From contig JAFDZV010000018.1 of assembly GCA_018266795.1 (NCBI GenBank), positions 34,826 through 98,825 on the forward strand: 64,000 nucleotides of DNA. Direction: 5' to 3'. The notes below the pieces were generated by a model. The model was not told where the DNA came from. It saw only the letters and a list, made by a program, of their open reading frames with translations, and did not search any database. Source of the stretch: Bacteroidota bacterium. Its GTDB lineage: Bacteria > Bacteroidota > Ignavibacteria > OLB7. Shown here in pieces: positions 55,048-62,707 of the stretch (within the stretch, counting starts at the first letter, position 1; each line of letters begins with the position of its first letter). Position numbers and translations under genes: made by a program.

Positions 55048-55214
55048 GACTGTCCAGAGTGAATTGAAGTACCTCTGCCGGCATGCCCTTCGATACCGCG
55101 CGTCGCCGGGCGCGGATCCTGGACATGCTGTTCCAGTTGTCGGTTCTCAGAAGATGTCTATCTGTCCATTTCCGCACGGCCGGTTGTCAGCGGACGCGCG
55201 TTTCTCTAGTTTCG

Positions 55215-55574
55215 ATGTTTCGACAATCAATACTACACCAGATGCTCATACCCGGTTACTCCACGGTGACGCCCTCGGGCGATCCCACGAAGATGACGAA
55301 GCTGAATCAGTTCGAATCGGACCGCATGTTCGTGGATTACTATCTTCTGGAACCGGGGCAGGAACAGAAGCCGCACACGCACGCGGAGAACGACAAGCTC
55401 TACTTCGTGCTGCAGGGGCGCGGCATGTTTCTTCTCGGCGAGACCGAGCACGAGCTGGAGGCGGGCACGGGATGCGTCGCAGAGGCGGGCGTTCCGCATG
55501 GTGTGCGAAATCACACCGCCGATCGTCTGGTGCTCCTGGTTTCGATGGCTCCGCATCCGGGGCGCAAGGGATAG
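55215..55574 (+). CDS. Cupin domain protein
   Basis: 119 residues from ATG 55215; ATG 55242 is also possible. A single beta-barrel cupin carries the two motifs: PHTHAENDKLYFVLQGRGMF (His-x-His, then Glu/Asp) and EAGVPHGVRNHTADRLVLL (third His). Such small proteins bind a metal and serve as dioxygenases, isomerases or ligand sensors; the substrate is not evident. It is divergent from A2M-4. The 68-nt inverted-repeat element starts at the base right after its stop codon. Confidence 0.9.
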   Translation: MFRQSILHQMLIPGYSTVTPSGDPTKMTKLNQFESDRMFVDYYLLEPGQEQKPHTHAENDKLYFVLQGRGMFLLGETEHELEAGTGCVAEAGVPHGVRNHTADRLVLLVSMAPHPGRKG

Positions 55575-55642
55575 CAGTTCCCGTCAAAACCGGGATGCGC
55601 TTCAGAGTCTACAGGTCTTGCAGCGCCGAATGTTGGGAACTC
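55575..55642 (-). repeat. 68-nt inverted-repeat element, copy B
   Basis: On the minus strand it aligns without gaps to 5380-5447 (58/68 identical). Its ends are inverted (CAGTTCCCGTCAA and TTGGGAACT). It immediately follows the cupin stop codon and could act as a 3' hairpin for that gene. Confidence 0.8.
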
Positions 55643-55729
55643 TGAGCCATGCCGCCTCCGGCGAGGATTGCTGCCGGAGCAGCCGGGCGGGCCAACATCG
55701 GCACTCCTACAATCAAACAGGAACGTTAC

Positions 55730-56176
55730 ATGCTTCAGGCTGGAGATATCGCACCGGACTTCACTGCAACGACAACGGATGGGGCAACCGTTTCGTTGAG
55801 TTCATTCAAGGGAACCGGCAATGTGGTTCTCTTCTTCTATCCCGAGGACGACACATCCGGCTGCACGCGCGAAGCCTGTGACTTCCGCGATGCGCATGCG
55901 GATTTCAACGCCGCTCACACCGTGATCTTCGGTGTGAGCACGGACGATCAGGCCTCGCACCAGGCGTTCACACAGAAGTATGGGCTCAATTTCCCACTGC
56001 TCGTAGACGCGGACCGCACGATCTGTAACCTCTACGGAGTTCCGGTGGACGATCGCTGGGCGCAGCGCACCACGTTCCTCATCGACCGCAACGGCGTTAT
56101 CAATCGGGTGTGGGAGCAGGTGCGCGTGATAGGGCATGCGGCCGAAGTGCAGGAGGCCGCGGCCGCGCTCTCGTAG
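55730..56176 (+). CDS. bcp: Thioredoxin-dependent peroxiredoxin (Bcp/PrxQ)
   Basis: 148 residues from ATG 55730. It reduces hydrogen and organic peroxides. [17 protein letters not shown] contains the peroxidatic Cys45 and the resolving Cys50, the two-cysteine arrangement of the PrxQ class. [14 protein letters not shown] (5-18) and [25 protein letters not shown] and [10 protein letters not shown] complete the thioredoxin fold. There is no export signal, so it is cytoplasmic. It shares strand with the cupin and M28 genes but is separated from each by repeat elements. Confidence 0.96.
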   Translation: MLQAGDIAPDFTATTTDGATVSLSSFKGTGNVVLFFYPEDDTSGCTREACDFRDAHADFNAAHTVIFGVSTDDQASHQAFTQKYGLNFPLLVDADRTICNLYGVPVDDRWAQRTTFLIDRNGVINRVWEQVRVIGHAAEVQEAAAALS

Positions 56177-56256
56177 GCACGCGGAGCGGATGCCGCGACG
56201 TGGCAACCCGTGCCGGCCGGCATCACGGTCTACTCGACGCAACGACGTGCCGTGCG

Positions 56257-56293
56257 GGAGAGATGGCCTTCGGCGCTGCTTCGCAGTGCCACG
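56257..56293. repeat. 37-nt dispersed repeat, copy 2
   Basis: 33 of 37 positions match 15859-15895. Here the core forms the first of four consecutive hairpins (56272-56361) between bcp and the M28 peptidase. Confidence 0.7.
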
Positions 56294-56361
56294 TCCCGAC
56301 AACGTCGGGACGCGTGATGACCACCCGTGGTCACCGCTGGGGAATGCTCCGACGCAGTCGG
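56272..56361. other. Run of four hairpins, possible structured RNA or REP cluster
   Basis: Stems in order: GGCGCTGC/GCAGTGCC (56272-56290, one wobble), CGTCCCGAC/GTCGGGACG (56292-56312, 9 bp, loop AAC), TGACCAC/GTGGTCA (56318-56333, loop CC) and CCGAC/GTCGG (56349-56361, loop GCA). They lie 96-185 nt after the bcp stop and about 100 nt before the peptidase start. No coding frame explains them. Confidence 0.6.
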
Positions 56362-56461
56362 GTTGATGTTCCCGCAACGTTCGTGTTCATACGGCGTGCT
56401 GCGCGCGGCCAACGGCCCGCATGCGGTGCGCCACCATCTGCCAATCGCTGGTTGTACCATC

Positions 56462-58279
56462 ATGTTGAAGCACTCACGCGCGCTGCTTGGCCGCATTCTC
56501 TCGCTGACTCTTCTTCTCGGCATCCCGGCGCTTCTCTCCGCGCAGAGCCCGGGCCGTCTGGAACCGGACTCCGTCCTTGCGTCACGCATCCGTGACCACG
56601 TGCGCTATCTGGCAGGCGACGAGCTTGCCGGGCGCAGAACCGGCGAGGCGGGATGCACGGCCGCCGCGAGCTACATCGCGCAGAAGTTCCAGAACGCCGG
56701 GCTGGTTGCGGTGCCGGGCTGTGACGGCTACTTCTATCATTACGATTATCTGGCGGGCGTCACGCTCGGTGAGCGGAACTGGCTTACCATTCGCCATCCG
56801 AACGGTACGGAGGTGAAGCTTGCTCCAGGCGATCGGTACAATCCGTTCGGCTTCAGCGACAACGGCGGCGCCGATGACGATCTGATGTTTGCAGGCTACG
56901 GCATCACTGCGAAGGATGAGAATTACGATGACTACGCCGGGCTGGATGTGCGAGGGAGGATCGTGGTGGTGATGCGCTATTCTCCGGACGGGACGAATCC
57001 GCACGGTGCGCTTGCCCGCTTTGCAACCTATGCCTCCAAGGTTCGCACCGCTCACGAGCACGGAGCCGCGGCGCTCGTGATCATCAATCCGCCGCTCGAC
57101 CCTCCGGTGCTGCTTCCCGTTGCGCTGGACAGGAACTATACCAATGCCGGCCTTCCCACCGTGTTTGCGTTCAGCACATTGTTCGATGATGTGCGCGATC
57201 CCGCCGGACGCACGCTCGCGAAGGTTCAGCAGCTCACCGACTCGCTCCGCAAACCGATCACCTTTCCGATGCGCGGCTGGAAGGCATCGGTGAAGGTTCA
57301 TGTCAACATGCGGCGCGTGAACGTGGCGGACGTGATCGGCATGGTGCCGGGGAACGACCCCGCACTACGCGATCAGATCATCGTGATCGGCGGCCACTAC
57401 GATCATCTCGGCATGGGAGGGGAAGGTTCGCTGGACGGCGGCCACGAGCCGGCCATTCATCACGGTGCAGACGACAACGCCTCCGGCTCCGCCGGCGTGA
57501 TGGAACTCGCGCGCTACTTTGCCGCACAGCATACCAACCGGCGCACGCTGGTGTTCATGTGCTTCTCCGGCGAGGAGGAGGGACTACTTGGTTCTGCCGC
57601 GTTCGTCGGCAAGCCGCCGTTCCCGTTGGAGCGGGTCTCCACGATGGTGAACATGGATATGATAGGGCGGTTGGACACCGCGAAGTCGTTGATCGTGCAG
57701 GGCGTGGGCACCTCGCCATGGTGGAAGCCGATGCTGGACAGCAACAATGCCGGGCATTTCATCCTGAAGATGGTGGAGGATGGATTCGGGCCGAGCGATC
57801 ACTCCAGCTTCTATGCAAAGGGAATCCCGGTGCTTTTCTACTTCACCGGTCTGCACAGCGACTATCATCGCCCCACTGATACATGGGACAAGATCAACTA
57901 CGGCGGTGAGGCGGATGTCCTAGCCGGCGTTGCCGGCATGGTGCAGCGCATCGACGCACGCACGGAGCGGCCGCCGTTCACGAAGACGCAGTCCAGCACG
58001 CGCACGAGCGGCGGGTTCAAGGTGTACGTGGGGACGATACCCGATTATGCGTACGAGGGGAAGGGACTGCGTCTGAGCGGCGTCTCCGAAGGAGGCCCGG
58101 CGCAGAAGGGAGGACTGAAGGAGGGGGATATCATCGTGCGGTTCGGCACCAGGCAGATCAACAACATCTACGACTATACCGATGCGCTTGGAGATGCAAA
58201 GCCGAAGGATCGCGTCGAGATAGAATTCCTGCGTGGTGAGGAGAAGAAGACCGTGACGGTGGAACTGGGGAGCAGGTGA
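56462..58279 (+). CDS. M28-family zinc peptidase with PDZ domain
   Basis: 605 residues from ATG 56462 with a signal peptide (RILSLTLLLGIPALLSAQ). A PA-like insert occupies about 120-270. The zinc peptidase core has GGHYDHLG (His312), HHGADDNASGSAG (Asp337), CFSGEEEGLLGS (catalytic and metal-binding Glu pair), NMDMIGRL and the last ligand His in DYHRPTDTW. The C-terminal PDZ domain (GLRLSGVSEGGPAQKGGLKE, GDIIVRFGTRQINNIYDY) probably binds substrate. It is an aminopeptidase-type enzyme of the periplasm or cell surface that releases N-terminal residues from peptides. Confidence 0.94.
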   Translation: MLKHSRALLGRILSLTLLLGIPALLSAQSPGRLEPDSVLASRIRDHVRYLAGDELAGRRTGEAGCTAAASYIAQKFQNAGLVAVPGCDGYFYHYDYLAGVTLGERNWLTIRHPNGTEVKLAPGDRYNPFGFSDNGGADDDLMFAGYGITAKDENYDDYAGLDVRGRIVVVMRYSPDGTNPHGALARFATYASKVRTAHEHGAAALVIINPPLDPPVLLPVALDRNYTNAGLPTVFAFSTLFDDVRDPAGRTLAKVQQLTDSLRKPITFPMRGWKASVKVHVNMRRVNVADVIGMVPGNDPALRDQIIVIGGHYDHLGMGGEGSLDGGHEPAIHHGADDNASGSAGVMELARYFAAQHTNRRTLVFMCFSGEEEGLLGSAAFVGKPPFPLERVSTMVNMDMIGRLDTAKSLIVQGVGTSPWWKPMLDSNNAGHFILKMVEDGFGPSDHSSFYAKGIPVLFYFTGLHSDYHRPTDTWDKINYGGEADVLAGVAGMVQRIDARTERPPFTKTQSSTRTSGGFKVYVGTIPDYAYEGKGLRLSGVSEGGPAQKGGLKEGDIIVRFGTRQINNIYDYTDALGDAKPKDRVEIEFLRGEEKKTVTVELGSR

Positions 58280-58398
58280 GTGGCGAAGAGCGATCCGCCG
58301 CAGCGGCATGCGGCCGCGCATGGTGGTTGAATCCCCTCCGTTCCTTTGCATCCGTTTCAGTTCACCAGTTCAGCAATCGATCCATTCAGGGAAGTCCA

Positions 58399-58971
58399 AT
58401 GCGCACACGGATACGCGAGGAAGTGGCGTTGATCCAACCGCTCGATGACACCGAGCGCGAACACATTGCAGACGCGCTTGCCTGGATCGATTCGGGCGCC
58501 GAACTCTGCCGCATCGAGAAGCCGGCGGTGCCGCCGAAGCATCTGGTCTCCTACGTTGCTGTTCTGGACGGCGATCACATTCTTCTGGCCGATCACCGGA
58601 ATGCCGGACTGTGGCTGCCGATGGGGGGACACGTTGAGCGCGGCGAGCATCCGCGCGCTGCAGCGGCGCGTGAGGTTCAGGAGGAACTCGGGCTCGCGGC
58701 CGATATGCCGATCGATCCTCCGCTGATGATCACTTGCACGACAACCGTTGGCCTCACGGCCGGCCACACCGACGTGTCGCTCTGGTACGTTCTGCGCGGA
58801 AGCCGCCAGGTATCGCTGCAGTTCGATGCCGCGGAGTTCAATTCCGTGCACTGGTTTCCGTTGAGCGAAGTGCCGCTGGACAGGAGCGATCCGCACATGC
58901 ACCGGTTCCTCGCGAAGCTCGCCGCGCGCGGTTCGGCAGGAACGTGGTCCGCCCTCCCCCATCCGTTGTAG
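58399..58971 (+). CDS. NUDIX hydrolase
   Basis: 190 residues from ATG 58399; in-frame residues upstream are unrelated and overlap the peptidase end. The Nudix box GHVERGEHPRAAAAREVQEE (77-96) keeps all metal-binding Glu residues, with Gly77, Glu83, Arg91-Glu92 and Glu95-Glu96. A helical N-terminal extension (DDTEREHIADALAWIDSGAE) is typical of the subgroup that hydrolyses nucleotide-diphosphate-type or damaged nucleotide substrates. The exact substrate is not readable. It lies 119 nt after the peptidase gene on the same strand. Confidence 0.93.
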   Translation: MRTRIREEVALIQPLDDTEREHIADALAWIDSGAELCRIEKPAVPPKHLVSYVAVLDGDHILLADHRNAGLWLPMGGHVERGEHPRAAAAREVQEELGLAADMPIDPPLMITCTTTVGLTAGHTDVSLWYVLRGSRQVSLQFDAAEFNSVHWFPLSEVPLDRSDPHMHRFLAKLAARGSAGTWSALPHPL

Positions 58972-59149
58972 CAGGACCTCACAGCGCCCTGTGAACGCCC
59001 GGTCGCGGATGCCGATCTCCGGGAGGATGTTCAACAATCGTATCTTGCCCGTCATATCCCCCAAGCCGCTACGTCCTGGTCTTCGAAGGAAGGCGCAGGG
59101 TTTCCCGGCGGATGTGGCGTACACTCTGAAGTATCCTCGGGGCAGAGTC

Positions 59150-60133
59150 ATGAACTATAGATCGATTCCAACTACCGTACCATTCCTGGTGGCCGCGCTT
59201 CTCGCCGTTGGCTGTTCCAACGCCGACAGCCAGAACAAGCCTGCGGCGAAGGCCGTTCGGGGGAGCGCGCCACAGTCCATGCCCGCCGCTCCGCCGGTGG
59301 ATGCACAGTTCGGTGCGTACTGGTATCAGGGGAAGGCGGAGCTCACGCGCTTCGCGCTCGATCAGGCGCGCTATGGCGAGATCCGCCACGGCGATGCGGT
59401 GCTGATTTTCGTGACGGAGGATTTCCTGGCGGACAAGGAGGTGAAGCTGGAGAGCGAGCCGGCCGGAAGGCCGGTGCTGCCTGTCCTGAAGCTGAACCTG
59501 GTGAAGAAGTTCGCCACCGGCATCTACTCCTATTCGATGATGACTTCCGTCTTCACGCCGGTTGACGTTGCGGCGCATCCGCATTCGCTGAAGGTGAGCA
59601 CCTCCTCGCAGGAGTGGTGCGGCCACACGTTCACGCAGCTCAATCTGCGCGACTCCAAATACGATGTGGAGCTTCGTTCGTACTTCGAGAAGGAAGGCGA
59701 TCGCAACTTCTCGCTCGACACGGTCTATCTGGAGGACGAGGTGTGGACACACATCCGTCTGGCTCCGGAGCGCCTGCCGACCGGCCGGATACGAATCGTT
59801 CCCGGCACGATGGCGCAGCGCCTCCGCCACACGGAGCTCGATGTGGAGACCGCTACGGCCACGCTGGAACCGATTGCGAACGACCCCGCGAAGAACGGCC
59901 GCATGCGCTACACGCTCAACTACGGCAACGGCGATCGCACCCTCGCGATCGAATTCGAGTCCGCATTCCCCCATCGCATCATGGAGTGGAGCGAGACGTA
60001 CAAGGACGGCTTCGGCGCGAAGGCGCATGTGCTGACCACGCACGCCGTTCGTACGAACGAGAAGGTGATCGACTACTGGACCAAGAATTCAACGGCAGAC
60101 GATTATCTGCGCAAGGAGCTTGGGCTGCCGTAG
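59150..60133 (+). CDS. Conserved Bacteroidota lipoprotein ('Maf-like', misnamed family)
   Basis: 327 residues from ATG 59150, where a lipoprotein signal begins (VPFLVAALLAVGC, Cys22). FGAYWYQGKAELTRFALDQA, RYGEIRHGDAVLIFVTEDF, KKFATGIYSYSMMTSVFTPV and STSSQEWCGHTFTQLNLRDS are the hallmarks of a Bacteroidota family that databases often label 'septum formation inhibitor Maf', although it does not resemble the nucleotide pyrophosphatase Maf. It is predicted to be anchored in the envelope. Function unknown. It is separated from the kynurenine genes by only 30 nt but is probably not part of that pathway. Confidence 0.82.
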   Translation: MNYRSIPTTVPFLVAALLAVGCSNADSQNKPAAKAVRGSAPQSMPAAPPVDAQFGAYWYQGKAELTRFALDQARYGEIRHGDAVLIFVTEDFLADKEVKLESEPAGRPVLPVLKLNLVKKFATGIYSYSMMTSVFTPVDVAAHPHSLKVSTSSQEWCGHTFTQLNLRDSKYDVELRSYFEKEGDRNFSLDTVYLEDEVWTHIRLAPERLPTGRIRIVPGTMAQRLRHTELDVETATATLEPIANDPAKNGRMRYTLNYGNGDRTLAIEFESAFPHRIMEWSETYKDGFGAKAHVLTTHAVRTNEKVIDYWTKNSTADDYLRKELGLP

Positions 60134-60163
60134 GACCTCCAACATTCATAACCGATCGTTGTC

Positions 60164-60682
60164 ATGCGCACTCCGTTCAATCTGCATCAATGGATCGATG
60201 AACATCGGCATCTGCTGAAGCCGCCGGTGGGAAACGATCAGCTCTGGAAGGAAGAGCATCCGGAATTCGTGATCATGGTGGTAGGGGGCCCCAACGCCCG
60301 CAAGGATTTTCACGTCGATGTGGGGGAGGAGTTCTTCTACCAGCTCGAAGGAGATATCACGCTTCGGCTCGTGGAGGATGGCGCCATCCGCGATGTTCGG
60401 ATCAGGGAGGGGGAGGTGTTCCTTCTCGCTCCGAACATTCCGCACTCGCCGCAGCGCGGTGTCAATACGGTGGGGCTGGTGATCGAGCGCAGGCGAACGG
60501 AGAACGAGCTGGACGGCTTCCAGTGGTATTGCGAGAACTGCGGCACGAAGCTGTACGAACAATTCCTTCATGTCTCCGATATCACCACGCAGATGAAGCC
60601 GGTGTTCGATGCCTTCTGGGGGAATCTCGAGGCGCGTACCTGCTCCAGCTGCGGCACCGTGATGCAGCCGCCGGGCGCGTGA
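60164..60682 (+). CDS. nbaC: 3-hydroxyanthranilate 3,4-dioxygenase
   Basis: 172 residues. It opens the ring of 3-hydroxyanthranilate to 2-amino-3-carboxymuconate semialdehyde (ACMS). The cupin iron site is readable: His50 in KDFHVDVGEEFFYQ, Glu56 and His94 in PNIPHSPQR. A C-terminal rubredoxin-like second metal site has Cys123, Cys126, Cys160 and Cys163 (CENCGTK, CSSCGTV), as in bacterial HAO. It is the first gene of the kynurenine block and feeds the next enzyme, ACMSD. Confidence 0.97.
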   Translation: MRTPFNLHQWIDEHRHLLKPPVGNDQLWKEEHPEFVIMVVGGPNARKDFHVDVGEEFFYQLEGDITLRLVEDGAIRDVRIREGEVFLLAPNIPHSPQRGVNTVGLVIERRRTENELDGFQWYCENCGTKLYEQFLHVSDITTQMKPVFDAFWGNLEARTCSSCGTVMQPPGA

Positions 60683-60785
60683 TCCCCGCGAGCCGCCCCC
60701 ATCAAGGGCTGCGCGCACCGGATCCGTTTCCGATTGAGAAAGCTGCCGACGAATCGATGACCGATTACCAACAACTGCTCGTCAC

Positions 60786-61796
60786 GTGAAGATCGACATA
60801 CACACGCACATACTCCCTGAAACCTGGCCCGACCTGCGCGAGCGCTACGGATACGGAGGCTGGGTCCGCATGGAGCATCACAGGCCGTGCTGTGCGCGGA
60901 TGATGATCGACGACAGGTTCTTTCGCGAGGTGGAGGAGAATTGCTGGAGTCCGGAGGCCCGCATCCATGAATGCGACCGGCACGGCGTGCACATTCAGGT
61001 TCTCTCCACGGTTCCGGTGATGTTCAGTTACTGGGCTCAGCCGGAGCATGCGCACGATCTCTCTCGCATCCTCAACGATCACATCGCCTCCGTCGTGGAG
61101 CGCTATCCGAAGCGCTTCGTGGGGCTCTGCACCGTGCCGATGCAGGCGCCGGAGCTCGCGGTGAAGGAACTCGAGCGATGCGTGAAGACGCTCGGCATGC
61201 CCGGTGTGGAGATCGGATCGCACATCAACGATTGGAACCTGGACGACGAATCGCTCTTCCCCTTCTACGAGGCGGCGCAGGATCTGGGGGCGGCGATCTT
61301 CGTGCATCCATGGGACATGATGGGGAAGGAGAAGATGCCGCGGTACTGGCTGCCGTGGCTGGTTGGGATGCCGGCGGAGACGTCCCTTGCAATCTGCTCC
61401 GTTCTCTTCGGCGGCGTGCTGGATCGCTTCCCGAATCTTCGCTTCTGTTTCTCGCACGGCGGCGGCTCCTTTCCGTTTACGCTCGGGCGCATCGAACACG
61501 GCTTCCACGTGCGTCCGGATCTGGTTCAGATCAGGACAACCACGGAGCCTCGCGCCCTTGTGCCGAGGCTCTACTTCGATTCGCTCGTGCACGATCCCGC
61601 CGCGCTCCGCTACATGCTGGATCTCTTTACCTCCGAACGGATCATGCTCGGCTCGGATTATCCGTTCCCGCTGGGGGAGCATCATCCGGGGGCGCTGATC
61701 GAGTCCATGCACGAAATCGATGCCGCGTCGCGCGAGCGGCTGCTTGCCGGAACCGCGCTGGAGTTCCTGGGGCTCAGGCAGGAGGCCTTCGCATGA
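60786..61796 (+). CDS. nbaD: ACMS decarboxylase (2-amino-3-carboxymuconate-6-semialdehyde decarboxylase)
   Basis: 336 residues with a GTG start at 60786, forced by the N-terminus KIDIHTHILP. This amidohydrolase-fold zinc enzyme decarboxylates ACMS, steering it away from spontaneous closure to quinolinate. Metal and active-site residues are His6, His8, His174 (FVHPWDMMG), His224 (FSHGGG) and Asp291 (GSDYPFPLGEHH). The length fits the family exactly. The stop overlaps the next start in an ATGA, so the two are coupled. The 103-nt gap before it holds nothing recognisable. Confidence 0.96.
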   Translation: MKIDIHTHILPETWPDLRERYGYGGWVRMEHHRPCCARMMIDDRFFREVEENCWSPEARIHECDRHGVHIQVLSTVPVMFSYWAQPEHAHDLSRILNDHIASVVERYPKRFVGLCTVPMQAPELAVKELERCVKTLGMPGVEIGSHINDWNLDDESLFPFYEAAQDLGAAIFVHPWDMMGKEKMPRYWLPWLVGMPAETSLAICSVLFGGVLDRFPNLRFCFSHGGGSFPFTLGRIEHGFHVRPDLVQIRTTTEPRALVPRLYFDSLVHDPAALRYMLDLFTSERIMLGSDYPFPLGEHHPGALIESMHEIDAASRERLLAGTALEFLGLRQEAFA

Positions 61797-62617
61797 TACT
61801 GGCGTTCAACCTCGCAGGAGGTTCGTGGCAGATCGATACCGACGCGGCGCACGACATTTCCATTCCGCTTCACTTCAACGGGCCGCAGCCGCGCGCCTTC
61901 GGTATCGGCCCCGCTATCTCGACCTCCGTGGAGGCGGGAAGCTTCGTTGGGGATACGCGCCGCGGCGGGGCGTGCAACTGCGAGACGGTGACATTGAACC
62001 CGCACGGCAACGGAACGCATACGGAGTGCATGGGGCATGTGGTGGATGCGCGCGTTGCTGTTGCGGCCGTTCTGCGCGAGCCGTTCGTTCCTTCCGTCCT
62101 TGCGAGCGTAACGCCGCTCAATGCCGGGAACGGCGACAGGATGCTGGAGGGGGCTGCCGTTGGCGATCGCGTGATCACGCGGCGTGCGTTGGTGAATGCC
62201 CTGGAGGGGCTCGGCTCCGTTCCCCGCGAATTCTTCTCCGCGCTGGTTCTGCGCACGCTGCCGAACGATGATTCCAAGCTGAGTGCGGCCTACTCCGGAA
62301 CCAACCCGGCGTATCTGACGCAGGCTGCGATGCATCTGATTCGCAAGCTTGGCGTGCGGCATCTTCTGCTGGATCTTCCCTCCGTCGATCGCGAGGAGGA
62401 TGAGGGGAGGCTTGCGGCGCATCGCATCTTCTGGGACCTTCCCGCCGAGGGGCACGGCCGGCCGGCGCCGGCGGAAGCACGAACGATTACCGAGATGATC
62501 TACGTTCGCGATCACATTGCCGACGGTTGCTACATGCTCAATCTTCAGATCCCGCACTTCATGCTGGATGCCGCTCCATCGCGCCCGCTCCTCTTCGAAT
62601 TGATCCGCCGGCAATAG
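61793..62617 (+). CDS. Cyclase-family arylformamidase (probable kynurenine formamidase)
   Basis: 274 residues beginning in an ATGA overlap with ACMSD. The cyclase (KynB-type) metal motif appears as HGNGTHTECMGH (71-82), a variant of HxGTHxDxxxH with Glu in place of Asp. LLLDLPSVDREEDEGRLAAH is the second active-site region. It is longer than KynB proteins (~210 residues), with extra sequence between about 85 and 190. From the motif and context I infer hydrolysis of N-formylkynurenine to kynurenine. The diverged motif leaves room for another amidohydrolase role in the pathway. Confidence 0.82.
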   Translation: MILAFNLAGGSWQIDTDAAHDISIPLHFNGPQPRAFGIGPAISTSVEAGSFVGDTRRGGACNCETVTLNPHGNGTHTECMGHVVDARVAVAAVLREPFVPSVLASVTPLNAGNGDRMLEGAAVGDRVITRRALVNALEGLGSVPREFFSALVLRTLPNDDSKLSAAYSGTNPAYLTQAAMHLIRKLGVRHLLLDLPSVDREEDEGRLAAHRIFWDLPAEGHGRPAPAEARTITEMIYVRDHIADGCYMLNLQIPHFMLDAAPSRPLLFELIRRQ

Positions 62618-62707
62618 CTGCGGCATCGGTGCGCTTCGATCGCGACGGAGTCCCCTTCCCCACTGACAGGAACCAGAGCCGGTATATCCCGGCGCCGGAA
62701 GAATGAA

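Noticed and set aside
59150-60133. Septum inhibitor Maf
   Set aside because: The usual database name, but it has a lipoprotein signal and none of the Maf pyrophosphatase motifs.
60971-62617. 548-codon frame suggesting a fused protein upstream of the formamidase
   Set aside because: The first 274 codons are an out-of-frame reading of ACMSD. The real start is the ATG at 61793 in an ATGA overlap.
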